From contig JAEUMY010000005.1 in NCBI GenBank assembly GCA_016791265.1, forward strand, positions 91,267 to 155,266: a stretch of 64,000 nt of DNA, in the 5' to 3' direction. Of the stretch, positions 1 to 7,804 are shown piece after piece. The number at the start of each line of letters is the position of its first letter. The stretch's first letter is position 1. Made by a program: the position numbers and the translations under genes. The DNA is from Betaproteobacteria bacterium (GTDB taxonomy: Bacteria > Pseudomonadota > Gammaproteobacteria > Burkholderiales > Usitatibacteraceae). The notes beneath the pieces are model-generated. The model was not told the DNA's origin and searched no databases. It saw only the letters and a list, made by a program, of their open reading frames with translations.

Positions 1-616
1 GCTGCAGCAACAGCTCGCGTTGCACCAGCTTGCGCGTGTTGTTCACCGTCGCCAGAAAGCCCAACCCCGGCAGCTCCGCCATCACCCAGCCGATGGTCCC
101 GTGCGCCACGCCCACGCGCGCCGCCAGCTCGCGGTAGGGCAGGTTCACCCACTCCGGGTTGCAGATCAGCGCGAACAACACCTGCATCCCCGTGGCCTGG
201 AACGCCCGCCCGCCGCGTGCTTCCGCCTTGCGAAGTTTCGCGGGGCGCTTGCCAGTGGTCCAGATCAGCATGGGCGGCTGGTCCAGCCAGGCGTTGCAGG
301 CGGTGTCGACAAACGCGATGCGCCGTTCCCGCAGCGTCTCCGCCATCGGCGGCGTGATGTGGTCCGCGATCAGCAGCGCTTTCTCGCCCAGCCGCTCCAG
401 TTGATGGATCACCGCGCCCAGCCCGGCCGGGCGCAGGTTGCGCTTGGCCTCGGCGGCATAGAGCGTGGTCTGGTCGCCGTAGCCGATGCGCACCATGGCG
501 TCCACCTCTGGCCGGTGGGGCGCCGCCTCTCGGAGCGCCGTCAGCCCGAGCTGGCGCAGGCCGTCCAGGGCGGCATCGATCAGCGCGTCGTCGGTATGAA
601 GGTGGCGTTCGTCCAT
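1..616 (-). CDS. AbiEi-family antitoxin/regulator (C-terminus beyond left edge)
   Basis: The minus-strand frame is open from an ATG at 616 to the left edge, giving about 205 residues with no stop. The N-terminal part contains YAAEAKRNLRP and a later FVDTACNAWL segment. It is followed by a winged-helix-like stretch (FALICNPEWVNLPYREL, then VAHGTIGWVMAELPGLGFL). This layout matches the AbiEi_2 family (type IV toxin–antitoxin antitoxins that act as DNA-binding autorepressors). The toxin partner would lie to the left, outside the window. The predicted promoter leaves almost no leader and no ribosome binding site is visible, so the mRNA may be leaderless. Inverted repeats in and behind the promoter are likely its operators. 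The family call is from remembered motifs. Confidence 0.72.
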   Translation of the reverse strand, partial: MDERHLHTDDALIDAALDGLRQLGLTALREAAPHRPEVDAMVRIGYGDQTTLYAAEAKRNLRPAGLGAVIHQLERLGEKALLIADHITPPMAETLRERRIAFVDTACNAWLDQPPMLIWTTGKRPAKLRKAEARGGRAFQATGMQVLFALICNPEWVNLPYRELAARVGVAHGTIGWVMAELPGLGFLATVNNTRKLVQRELLLQ

Positions 617-625
617 GATTGCTGC

Positions 626-654
626 ATTGTCCACGTGTCGTGGACAAGTGTCAA
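626..654 (-). promoter_or_regulatory. Promoter of the AbiEi gene
   Basis: Read on the minus strand, TTGACA (654–649) is followed by exactly 17 bp and GACAAT (631–626). The 17-bp spacer is almost entirely occupied by the inverted repeat at 627–647, the classic position for a repressor. Transcription would start near 619, only about 3 nt before the ATG at 616. Confidence 0.6.
627..647. promoter_or_regulatory. Operator-like inverted repeat 1
   Basis: Perfect inverted repeat TTGTCCACG-N3-CGTGGACAA overlapping the AbiEi promoter. An extra right half-site, GGTGGACAA, lies at 657–665, exactly 18 bp beyond the right arm. AbiEi antitoxins are known to repress their own promoter by binding inverted repeats. 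Confidence 0.65.
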
Positions 655-722
655 ATGGTGGACAATATTTGGGAGTGGGGACGAATTTCTACAATAAATC
701 AATAGTGTCCACAAATAAAACG

Positions 723-743
723 TTGTCCACGTAGCGTGGACAA
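723..743. promoter_or_regulatory. Operator-like inverted repeat 2
   Basis: Same arms as repeat 1 (TTGTCCACG-N3-CGTGGACAA), starting exactly 96 bp further right. An extra left half-site, GTGTCCACA, lies at 705–713, exactly 18 bp before the left arm. Sites 1 and 2 with their half-sites are therefore mirror images around position 685. Confidence 0.6.
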
Positions 744-818
744 AATGATGATCATGTACGAATTTGTAGGCTGAAAGCTAGATACCACGCCGTGGCGGCG
801 GTTTGAACAAGCGCAAAG

Positions 819-839
819 TTGTCCAGTCTGGCTGGACAA
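819..839. promoter_or_regulatory. Operator-like inverted repeat 3
   Basis: TTGTCCAG-N5-CTGGACAA, 21 bp overall, starting exactly 96 bp after repeat 2. Its arms differ slightly from repeats 1 and 2. It lies downstream of the RT stop. The rest of the 617–923 spacer shows no gene. Confidence 0.5.
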
Positions 840-923
840 ATCAGGTGGAAATCAAACCAGCGAATGTTCGCGATTGGAAAAATGAACAAACCAATCAAGG
901 AAATCGGTGCAAGGAGGCTGGGC

Positions 924-2060
924 CTACAAGTCAAACTCGATCCATGGGAGTTGGTTGAACTGCGCGTAGAAATCCGCGCCATGCTTCTTATCAACTGATG
1001 CAACGTAACCAATCAGCCCGAGAAGATGATTCTTGAAGCCAAATATCGAACGAAACCCTCGCGCTTTGCAGTGCATTGGAATTCCATTCTTCTTTGCATA
1101 ATGCAAATGCATACGTACCAAATCACGAACTTCACGCGGTACTGTGGGGACATTTGCATTAACAAGCAGGCCGGTAAGCACCATTCTTGCGCCTGGTGGA
1201 ACTACTCTAGTTTTTTTAGGATTCTCAGAGAATCCATGCTTCCAAAGCACCTTTGACACGTCGCGCTTTAATGCAAAAGCAGCTTCACGTGACCCGGAGG
1301 TTAAAGAGAAACAAAGATCATCAGCGTATCGGCTGAAGGTCGCCGATTTGGAAACAGCGAGTTCCGTTAAATCACGATCCAAATCCATGCAAACCAAGTT
1401 TGACAGTGCTGGGCTCGTAGGAGCGCCCTGAGGCAGGCTACCAACAAACCGACAGTCATACTCAGGGATGGAGTGATCGTCATTAGAATTAGTCCACTTG
1501 GCCCCCTTACGCCTTGGAGTAACACGAGTGCAGAGACGTGCCATCTCGAACGAAAGTAACTTCGGATATCCAAGCCGCAGAAAAACTTGGAAGGCCTGCC
1601 TTTCGGAAATGTTGCTAAAAAAGTCCTTGATGTCCACCTTTACAAGCCACGTTGCGCCGCAATGGCGCTGCGCATGGTCAAGCAAACGGCGTCTTGGGAC
1701 AAATGCATATGCTGCTGCGTGGGGCTCCACGCGATTGAGAACGTTCTGACATATCCACTGCTGGACAGCCATGAGAGGCGGCGCAGGAATGGAGATCCAC
1801 CGTACACCACCACTGCGCTTGGCGATGGGAAAACTTCTGTAGGGAAAGTCTTTACGCTGAATATCTGATCGACTAACAAACCCATGCAAATCAGAATAAA
1901 GAGTCCGAGAAAGGCTCGCCAAGTGTGCTAAAGAAAAGACGACAGGCATCTGGTTTGAAACCAGACTCTCTCCCTGAGCGATCAGTGCGCCTAGATACTC
2001 GGGGTTAAATCCCTTGGCCAGACCATCCTTGCGGAAAAGATTGGGGTTCCAGCGCGTCAC
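924..2060 (-). CDS. Retron-type reverse transcriptase
   Basis: 378 residues from a GTG at 2060 with GAGG eight bases upstream. RT motifs appear in order: LVKVDIKDFF (139–148, first catalytic Asp), LPQGAPTSPALSN (209–221), YADD (245–248), NPKKTR (280–285) and TGL (296–298). The compact RT without maturase or endonuclease domains and the GAPTSP/TGL signatures are typical of retron RTs, which make msDNA from an adjacent RNA. Upstream on the same strand lie a 225-nt spacer with a very long hairpin and a PRTase/winged-helix gene. None of the 26 perfect GCGAATATTCGC copies falls in this gene. A group II intron RT is less likely because the X/En regions are missing. Confidence 0.85.
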   Translation of the reverse strand: MTRWNPNLFRKDGLAKGFNPEYLGALIAQGESLVSNQMPVVFSLAHLASLSRTLYSDLHGFVSRSDIQRKDFPYRSFPIAKRSGGVRWISIPAPPLMAVQQWICQNVLNRVEPHAAAYAFVPRRRLLDHAQRHCGATWLVKVDIKDFFSNISERQAFQVFLRLGYPKLLSFEMARLCTRVTPRRKGAKWTNSNDDHSIPEYDCRFVGSLPQGAPTSPALSNLVCMDLDRDLTELAVSKSATFSRYADDLCFSLTSGSREAAFALKRDVSKVLWKHGFSENPKKTRVVPPGARMVLTGLLVNANVPTVPREVRDLVRMHLHYAKKNGIPMHCKARGFRSIFGFKNHLLGLIGYVASVDKKHGADFYAQFNQLPWIEFDL

Positions 2061-2285
2061 TTACTTTACCTCACGCTAGTGAGGTCCTGAACTGCGCATT
2101 TGCGCAGAGGCTTCGCCGCCCGGAGGAGCAGAGAACGCGCGCAAAGGCGCAGTTCAGAACCCACTCTAGCGACGGCACCTACAACGAGCGACGGAATCCG
2201 TGCTCTACGAAAGCCAGATAGACCGTCTACGCGAATCAACCAGCCTCCGACGGAAGTCGATGCGACAAGCGCGCATCCACTACGG
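2061..2285 (-). ncRNA. Probable retron msr-msd RNA
   Basis: A 225-nt gap between the PRTase stop and the RT start, in an operon whose other junctions are nearly seamless. Its RT-proximal part (2171–2074 on minus) folds into one long hairpin. The arm starting CGCTAGAGTGG pairs with the arm ending CCTCACTAGCG, then 13 consecutive pairs (two wobbles) through TTCTGAACTGCGC, then seven more, around a loop of about 33 nt. The upstream part has small hairpins such as GATGCG/CGCATC, as expected for msr. This matches the retron layout msr–msd–RT. The branching G and the a1/a2 ends could not be fixed by eye. Confidence 0.6.
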
Positions 2286-3479
2286 CTAAGCTTCACGCTG
2301 AAACCCCAAGAAACTCGACGGATAAAAATTCGTCTCGCCGACAATTACAACACTTCTCCTTTTAGGTTTGGTTGCCCGAACAATTAGGTCATGTCCAAAT
2401 CGCGTGACCTTATGGCCTTCATCAATGAGACCCCCATCACGCAACTCGTTTAGCAACAAATTAAATTCGTCAGTTGCAAGCACCATCGTGTTCCGAACCT
2501 TCTCAACTCGGTGCCCCTTGGCGAGGAGACTAAGGGTCAATAAGAACTGATGACTGTCCTCGTAGTGCGCAATTCTTTCAAGTACATTCAACGCCAACTG
2601 GAAGTGCCCAGCCATCCAAAGCTCTTCGGGCACGGCCTGCTTCCCAAAATCTTCCGAGAAAAGCGGGTAGAGCTCAGCTGGTACATGGCGATCAGGAAAA
2701 AGTGGACGCCACTTCCCACCCTTCCTTCTGGGCGGCTGCGCCCAAAGAATCAATGGCACATTATTTGGGCATCCGTGCTGAAAAATGACCGGACAAGCCA
2801 GCCCACCATAACCCATTACTTGTCGAGAGTTGCCGAACGGTGCGCGGTATCTAGTCAACACGGCCATCAGCGCGGCGTTCTCTTCAAAGAATGACTTTTC
2901 GATTAGCACTCTCACACGAATCTGCTGTAACGACAATGTCCGCACATTCCGACCAATTCGTTTCAGGCCTGATGCATGACCTGCAAATGTGAGAAACCAG
3001 ACCTTGCACCAACCTCTTGAGCACCATGACTTGATCGAAGCTGGCACCATCGTTCGCCAAGATTTAATAAACCGATCCCCAGTACCCACAAAGTCATCGA
3101 CAAATATGATGTGCCTAACCTTTTGGGCTCGCATCGATTCGACGCGAGGGGTCAACTCAACGTAACTCGGTAGGCTGCGCTCAAGATTCTTTAACGAATG
3201 CGCCAGACGGCCTGCGCTGTCATTGGCCGACTTAAAGGCCTTGTCTTCGTTGTGCACGTTGATAAACGGCTTGGTAACGGGAAAGATTGCAACAGCAACT
3301 CGCCCGTCCATTTCGAGGATATCTTTCAACAGCGTGCTTACAGATTCCTGTAGCCACTCCTCAAACTCTTCAAATCCGACATAGCGAATACGGCGAAGCA
3401 TATGCTCGGCAAGATAGACATCAGGCAAGTCGAACTGACTAAGCCAGTCGGAAACTCTCGGAAGGTCGCGCAATTCCAC
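2286..3479 (-). CDS. PRTase-like/winged-helix retron accessory protein
   Basis: 397 residues from a GTG at 3479, three bases after the hsdS stop codon, so probably translationally coupled. Residues 124–134 read IIFVDDFVGTG, the PRPP-binding signature of type I phosphoribosyltransferases. A later conserved stretch (ACPVIFQHGCPNN) may complete that domain. The C-terminal part (about 320–375, with ATDEFNLLLNELRDGGLI) resembles a winged helix. From memory of retron classification, a PRTase plus winged helix beside the RT is a type III arrangement, with this protein as candidate effector. Whether it is an active phosphoribosyltransferase cannot be judged from sequence. Confidence 0.65.
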   Translation of the reverse strand: MELRDLPRVSDWLSQFDLPDVYLAEHMLRRIRYVGFEEFEEWLQESVSTLLKDILEMDGRVAVAIFPVTKPFINVHNEDKAFKSANDSAGRLAHSLKNLERSLPSYVELTPRVESMRAQKVRHIIFVDDFVGTGDRFIKSWRTMVPASIKSWCSRGWCKVWFLTFAGHASGLKRIGRNVRTLSLQQIRVRVLIEKSFFEENAALMAVLTRYRAPFGNSRQVMGYGGLACPVIFQHGCPNNVPLILWAQPPRRKGGKWRPLFPDRHVPAELYPLFSEDFGKQAVPEELWMAGHFQLALNVLERIAHYEDSHQFLLTLSLLAKGHRVEKVRNTMVLATDEFNLLLNELRDGGLIDEGHKVTRFGHDLIVRATKPKRRSVVIVGETNFYPSSFLGFQREA

Positions 3480-3482
3480 GGC

Positions 3483-4844
3483 TTAGCACCCAGATGCAAA
3501 CGCTCTGGCAAGAATGGTCTGTCGAAGTGTGTGCGCGCGTCTTAGATTGACATCAACCTCAGCCTCGACGCCTTGAACAATGGAGAGGCGGCGGTCGATC
3601 TCGTCAACAATGTTTCGCTGTTCCTCAACCGGTGGCATGGGTAGCACAAGCTTGCGACAAGTCGACACCTGAACATTGAATTGGCCCGCTGTTGCCTTTG
3701 ACGTCCTTTCAATACGCTCCCCAACTTCAGGTGACATCAACCAGAAAGCAAGCAGCCGGTTGAGTACGCGCGGACCAGCGCGAAACGTCACGATGGCCTG
3801 ATTGATGTTCCACTCGGGGAAGTCGCCGGGAACAAAGGAAATCTTGCCCAAAGGCGGCCCGACAATATTCATCAGCACATCACCGGGAAAACAGCGGGAC
3901 CGATTTAACGGCCCCTCGTGAATTGCCCTGCGCACAAAGGTAGGCTTGACCGTGAAGTCCAGTGAGCCATCAAAGCCAAGGTTGTAGACCTTTAGGAACG
4001 GGACTTCGCCGCTTCCGCTCACCATTTCATCCGCCTTGGGAGTGGAGCCGCTAGCAACGACATCGCAAACTTCCGCGGTCGACGCCCAAGACCAACCACT
4101 GGGCAAATCGATCTCGGGCGCAAACTCAGGGCGCGCACTATTGGCCTGGGTTGGGTGGGTGGCCCAAAGTTGGCCGCGCAGAGCAGAGGAGAGAACGGCA
4201 GCTTTGTAGCGCTTGAGGTTGGCCTTGACGCGCTTGAGGTTGGCGACGGCTTCGTCGAGGCGGGAGAACTGCTTTTCGAGTTCGGCGACGATCTCAAGCT
4301 GCTCGTCGCCGGTTGCTTCCGGAATCAACGCGGATTCCAAGAACCCTGCGGGGACGCGCTTCTGCCCCACTGCTCCAGTCATCTCATGTGCTGCGGATGC
4401 GCGAAAACTTGAACTCGAAATGAAGTGGTAGACGTAATGCGGATTGATCCCAGGTTTGGGGCGGAGGACGTGAAACTCCGTTGAGCCGAAGCCAATGCCG
4501 TTCTTCAAACCATGCACAACAGCAATCTTTCCGTTCTCCATGCACGGCGTGATCTTCGCAAAGAGGATGTCGCCTTCGCGGAAGTACGTGTAGCCCTTCT
4601 TGACCTCGGCGTACTTGCGAATATTCGCAACATCGACTTGCCCTGAGCCAGCTTCAACGCTCGCCATTGGCACAAAGGAAACCTCCAAGTTGTCGAACAT
4701 TTCACTTCGATTGGGCTTGGGATTCAGGTCAACCAGATCAGTCAAGGGAACGAGTCTTCGACCAGGCCGAACAGAGTTGGAGTTTGGCACCAGATAGCGT
4801 GCGGATGGCTCCCTTACCTCTGTGACGGTTGCGGACTTGCTCAC
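3483..4844 (-). CDS. hsdS: Type I restriction–modification specificity subunit HsdS
   Basis: 453 residues from a GTG at 4844 that overlaps the hsdR stop (GTGA). There are two target-recognition domains. The first (about 27–185) contains GYTYFREGDILFAKITPCMENGK and is followed by a conserved helix (LEKQFSRLDEAVANLKRVKANLKRYK). The second begins at LPSGWSWASTAEV and ends in the repeat-like helix EEQRNIVDEIDRRLSIVQGVEAE. HsdS gives sequence specificity to both methylation and cleavage and normally binds two HsdM subunits. No hsdM gene is visible. One GCGAATATTCGC copy (4617–4628) is read as Ala-Asn-Ile-Arg. Confidence 0.9.
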   Translation of the reverse strand: MSKSATVTEVREPSARYLVPNSNSVRPGRRLVPLTDLVDLNPKPNRSEMFDNLEVSFVPMASVEAGSGQVDVANIRKYAEVKKGYTYFREGDILFAKITPCMENGKIAVVHGLKNGIGFGSTEFHVLRPKPGINPHYVYHFISSSSFRASAAHEMTGAVGQKRVPAGFLESALIPEATGDEQLEIVAELEKQFSRLDEAVANLKRVKANLKRYKAAVLSSALRGQLWATHPTQANSARPEFAPEIDLPSGWSWASTAEVCDVVASGSTPKADEMVSGSGEVPFLKVYNLGFDGSLDFTVKPTFVRRAIHEGPLNRSRCFPGDVLMNIVGPPLGKISFVPGDFPEWNINQAIVTFRAGPRVLNRLLAFWLMSPEVGERIERTSKATAGQFNVQVSTCRKLVLPMPPVEEQRNIVDEIDRRLSIVQGVEAEVDVNLRRAHTLRQTILARAFASGC

Positions 4845-7687
4845 GCCACCAACTCCCGATTCATCTCCTCAATCACCTTCGGCAATTCCTTTCCGAACAA
4901 CTGATGCACTTTCCCCAACCCGCCTTCCTGGCTGAACGGTGCGTACTCAAAATCTTCCATGCTGATGCCGAGGTTGGCGGCGATGTGGTCGCGGATCATT
5001 TCCAGCCAGTGGAGTTGGTCGGGGGTGAAGGGGTGGGTGCGAATATTCGCAATTGAATGTAGGCCACCCTCACCCCGGCCCTCTCCCGCCTGCGGGAGAG
5101 GGGGAACACCGGTTTGTTGTTGCGCAATCCACGCCTTGAAGTTGGCGGCCACGCGCTCGGGATAGGGTACGAGTTCATTTTCCTGATGCATTGCAAAGCG
5201 CACCAGTGACACCAGGTCGGTGAGGATGCGTTTGCCGCTGGCGCCTTTCACCTTGCTCTTGTCCAGCGCGGCATAGGCGTACCACAGGGTGGATTCATCC
5301 ATCAGGTGCGGCGGGGCGTGCAGGGCATCGGCCAGGGCCTTGATGTCCTCAAACTGCAGCGGCGCCTTGGTGGGGCGGTTGTAGAGAATCTGCAGCGCGG
5401 TGATCTCATCCTTGTGTTGTTGGATGAAGGCTTCAAAGGTCTGCACGATGCCTTGGGCGCGTTCACGGGCGGCTTCGCTGAAGCCGGCCTCCAACACTTT
5501 GTCTTGCGTGACGATGTCGATGACGAGTTCCTTCTGCTGCTTCAGTTGCAGCAGCAGTTTGCGCAGGCCGGGGTCGGCCAGCGGCTTCACGGATTGACGG
5601 AGCGCGTCGTCTGCTTCCTGCGGCGTGCGGTCGTGCTTGGGGTTGAGCGCGCTGACAATGCCGCCGGAGATGGCCTTGAGGTCCAGCCCGCCTGCGGCGA
5701 CCAGCACCTTGGCGCGCTCGGCGTCGGTGAGCTGGGCATCCAGCCGGGATAGACGCACGGCCACACTGCTCAAGACTTCCTGCTCCACATTGCCCAGGCT
5801 GACAGCCTGCAGCAGCGCGTCGAATGGCACGGACTTCTTCTGGTCCATGGGGCGGGAGTCGGTCTTGTCCCGCTCGCATACGCCCACGCAGTCGACGATG
5901 ACGAAGTGGTCCTTGCGAATATTCGCACCGGGGTTCACGCCGCGCAGATCGTCGTCCTTGATCACGCGAACGCCACGGCCTTTCATCTGCTCGAAGAAGC
6001 TGCGCGATTTCACGCTGCGCATGAAGACGACGATCTCCACCGGCTTGATGTCCGTGCCCGTGGCGATCATGTCCACGGTCACGGCGATGCGCGGGTAGTA
6101 GCTGGTGCGGAAAGCCTTGATGAGGTCTTCGGGCTTGGCGCCCGTGGTGCGATAGGTGATCTTCTGCGCGAATTCGTTACCCCGCCCAAACTCCTCGCGC
6201 AGGATTTGCACGATGGCTTCGGCGTGGTTGTCGTCCTTGGCGAAGACAAGGGTCTTGGGCAGCTCTTCGCGTTGAGGGAAAAGATCAGCCTTCCATTTGT
6301 CCCGAAGCGTGCGGGCGATGGTGCGGATCTGGTCCGGCGTCTGCACGCTGCGGTCCAGCTCAGTCGGTTCGTACTCGAAGTCGTCGTCAAGCTGCCAGTC
6401 GCGCTTGGCGCGCGTTTCCTTGTCGCGCACTTCCAGCCAGTAGCCGGCCTCCACCTTGGAGCCGGCCTCGGTCACTTCCGTCTTGATGCGGTAGACGTCG
6501 TAGTTGACGTTCACGCCATCGGCCACAGCCTGCTCGTGGCCGTACTCCATCACCAGGTTCTGGTTGAAAAAACCGAAGGTCTGCTTGTTCGGTGTCGCGG
6601 TGAGGCCGATGAGGTAGGCGTCGAAATACTCCAGCACCTGCCGCCAGAGGTTGTAGATGGAACGGTGCGCCTCGTCGGTGACGACGATGTCGAACGTCTC
6701 GATGGGAATGGCCGGGTTGTAGTCGATGGGCTCGGGCGCCGCGAAAAGGCCTTCCGTTCGCTCGGTGCTGTGCTCGTCATCCTCCTCCGCCAGATCGCGC
6801 CCCTTCAGCATGGAGAACATGCGCTGAATGGTGCAGATGGTGACGCGGGCGGACTTGTCCAGGCTGTTGCTGGTGAGGTGCTGAACGATGTATTCCTCAC
6901 CGAACTTGTAGTTGTTGTGCGGGGAGAGGTAAGCGTCGAACTCCTTCTTGGCCTGGCGTCCGAGATTGCCGCGATCCACCAGGAACAACACGCGGCGCGC
7001 GCCGGCAAACTTGATGAGCCGGTAGATGAAGCTGATGGCGGTGAAGGTCTTGCCGCTACCTGTCGCCATCTGGATGAGGGCGCGCGGCTTGTTGGCGGCG
7101 AGGGACTTCTCAAGATTCTGGATGGCCGTGATCTGCGCGGGCCAGAGCTTGCGGACTTCTTCACCCGTGCCCCATTCGGTGACGAGATGGGGCATGTGCT
7201 GCAGGCGCGCGAGGAAGGTGGGCGGTGGTGCCTGCACGCTGGCGCTACCCTGTGTTGGAAGGTAGTGCAACCACTCGGCCAACAGCTCGGCACGGTGAAA
7301 GGCGAACACGCTTCGCGCGCGAGGGTTAGGGTCCAGCCCATTGGTGAAATGGGTTTCGATGCCAGTGGACTCGTACAGGAAAGGCAGCGGTCGCCGCCAC
7401 GCCGGCAGTGCCTCAGGGAGACCTTGCGCGTACTTGGCGGACTGCGCCTCGACGCCCGTGAGCGTGGCACCCTGCTTCTTGGCTTCAATGACGCCGCAGG
7501 CTTTGCCGTCCACGTAGAGCAGGTAATCCGCGAAGCCATGACTCGAATTCAGCGGAAACTCCCGCAGGGCCACCCCACGCGCCGCATGCAGATTGGCCGC
7601 GGCCACGTCCTGCACCGACCAGCCTGCCAGAGCGAGCAGCTCGTCGATGGTCTGACGCGCAAGTTGTTCGGGTTGGGCGGGGATCAA
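4841..7687 (-). CDS. hsdR: Type I restriction endonuclease subunit HsdR
   Basis: 948 residues. An N-terminal PD-(D/E)XK-type nuclease (Asp54, Glu68-Ala-Lys70) precedes a superfamily 2 helicase with ATGSGKT (208–214), DEAH (338–341) and a later GRGVR motif, then a long C-terminal helical region. It is the ATP-driven translocase and nuclease of a type I system. The only start in frame is a TTG at 7687 with no clear ribosome binding site. Around residues 860–880 the chain carries a low-complexity LPQAGEGRGEGG segment encoded by an intergenic-type palindrome (5079–5102). Two GCGAATATTCGC copies are in frame (5039–5050, 5915–5926). It overlaps hsdS by four bases. Confidence 0.9.
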   Translation of the reverse strand: MIPAQPEQLARQTIDELLALAGWSVQDVAAANLHAARGVALREFPLNSSHGFADYLLYVDGKACGVIEAKKQGATLTGVEAQSAKYAQGLPEALPAWRRPLPFLYESTGIETHFTNGLDPNPRARSVFAFHRAELLAEWLHYLPTQGSASVQAPPPTFLARLQHMPHLVTEWGTGEEVRKLWPAQITAIQNLEKSLAANKPRALIQMATGSGKTFTAISFIYRLIKFAGARRVLFLVDRGNLGRQAKKEFDAYLSPHNNYKFGEEYIVQHLTSNSLDKSARVTICTIQRMFSMLKGRDLAEEDDEHSTERTEGLFAAPEPIDYNPAIPIETFDIVVTDEAHRSIYNLWRQVLEYFDAYLIGLTATPNKQTFGFFNQNLVMEYGHEQAVADGVNVNYDVYRIKTEVTEAGSKVEAGYWLEVRDKETRAKRDWQLDDDFEYEPTELDRSVQTPDQIRTIARTLRDKWKADLFPQREELPKTLVFAKDDNHAEAIVQILREEFGRGNEFAQKITYRTTGAKPEDLIKAFRTSYYPRIAVTVDMIATGTDIKPVEIVVFMRSVKSRSFFEQMKGRGVRVIKDDDLRGVNPGANIRKDHFVIVDCVGVCERDKTDSRPMDQKKSVPFDALLQAVSLGNVEQEVLSSVAVRLSRLDAQLTDAERAKVLVAAGGLDLKAISGGIVSALNPKHDRTPQEADDALRQSVKPLADPGLRKLLLQLKQQKELVIDIVTQDKVLEAGFSEAARERAQGIVQTFEAFIQQHKDEITALQILYNRPTKAPLQFEDIKALADALHAPPHLMDESTLWYAYAALDKSKVKGASGKRILTDLVSLVRFAMHQENELVPYPERVAANFKAWIAQQQTGVPPLPQAGEGRGEGGLHSIANIRTHPFTPDQLHWLEMIRDHIAANLGISMEDFEYAPFSQEGGLGKVHQLFGKELPKVIEEMNRELVA
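5079..5102. repeat. REP-like palindrome embedded in hsdR
   Basis: The arms CCCTCTCCCGC and GCGGGAGAGGG are separated by only two bases. This CTCTCCCGC/GCGGGAGAG type of hairpin is, from general knowledge, a common intergenic repeat in beta- and gammaproteobacteria. Here it is read in frame and encodes Pro/Gly/Glu-rich residues. Confidence 0.6.
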
Positions 7688-7693
7688 GGGGAT

Positions 7694-7705
7694 GCGAATA
7701 TTCGC
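7694..7705. repeat. GCGAATATTCGC palindrome upstream of hsdR
   Basis: Perfect copy lying 6 bp before the TTG start of hsdR, so it occupies the ribosome-binding region. Confidence 0.9.
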
Positions 7706-7750
7706 AAGGTGGGAACCCCCGAATGTTAGTAGATGCCTGCCCCCTTGGCA

Positions 7751-7766
7751 CTATCAACCTTGATAG
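7751..7766. promoter_or_regulatory. Inverted repeat upstream of hsdR
   Basis: Perfect CTATCAA-CC-TTGATAG repeat about 65 bp before hsdR. It has no T-run, so an operator is more likely than a terminator. The binding protein is unknown; the HTH protein at 8410 is one candidate. Confidence 0.4.
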
Positions 7767-7783
7767 GGTTTCTGGCGAACCAC

Positions 7784-7795
7784 GCGAATATTCGC
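7784..7795. repeat. GCGAATATTCGC palindrome downstream of the RAMA-like gene
   Basis: Perfect copy, extended to 14 bp (CGCGAATATTCGCG), in the spacer between the RAMA-like gene and hsdR. Confidence 0.9.
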
Positions 7796-7804
7796 GGGCG
7801 ACTT

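Noticed and set aside
20..697. Plus-strand open frame at the left edge
   Set aside because: The minus frame encodes a coherent AbiEi-like protein; the plus frame is compositionally odd and runs through the operators.
924..2060. Group II intron or diversity-generating retroelement RT
   Set aside because: No maturase/endonuclease domains, no intron RNA ends, and no template/variable repeat pair was seen; the adjacent hairpin RNA and PRTase partner favour a retron.
2066..2344. Short open frame in the spacer before the RT
   Set aside because: The region folds as a long hairpin as expected for msr-msd, and the frame overlaps the PRTase 3' end.
5906..7729. A 607-codon plus-strand open frame opposite hsdR
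   Set aside because: Antisense shadow of the helicase domain of HsdR.
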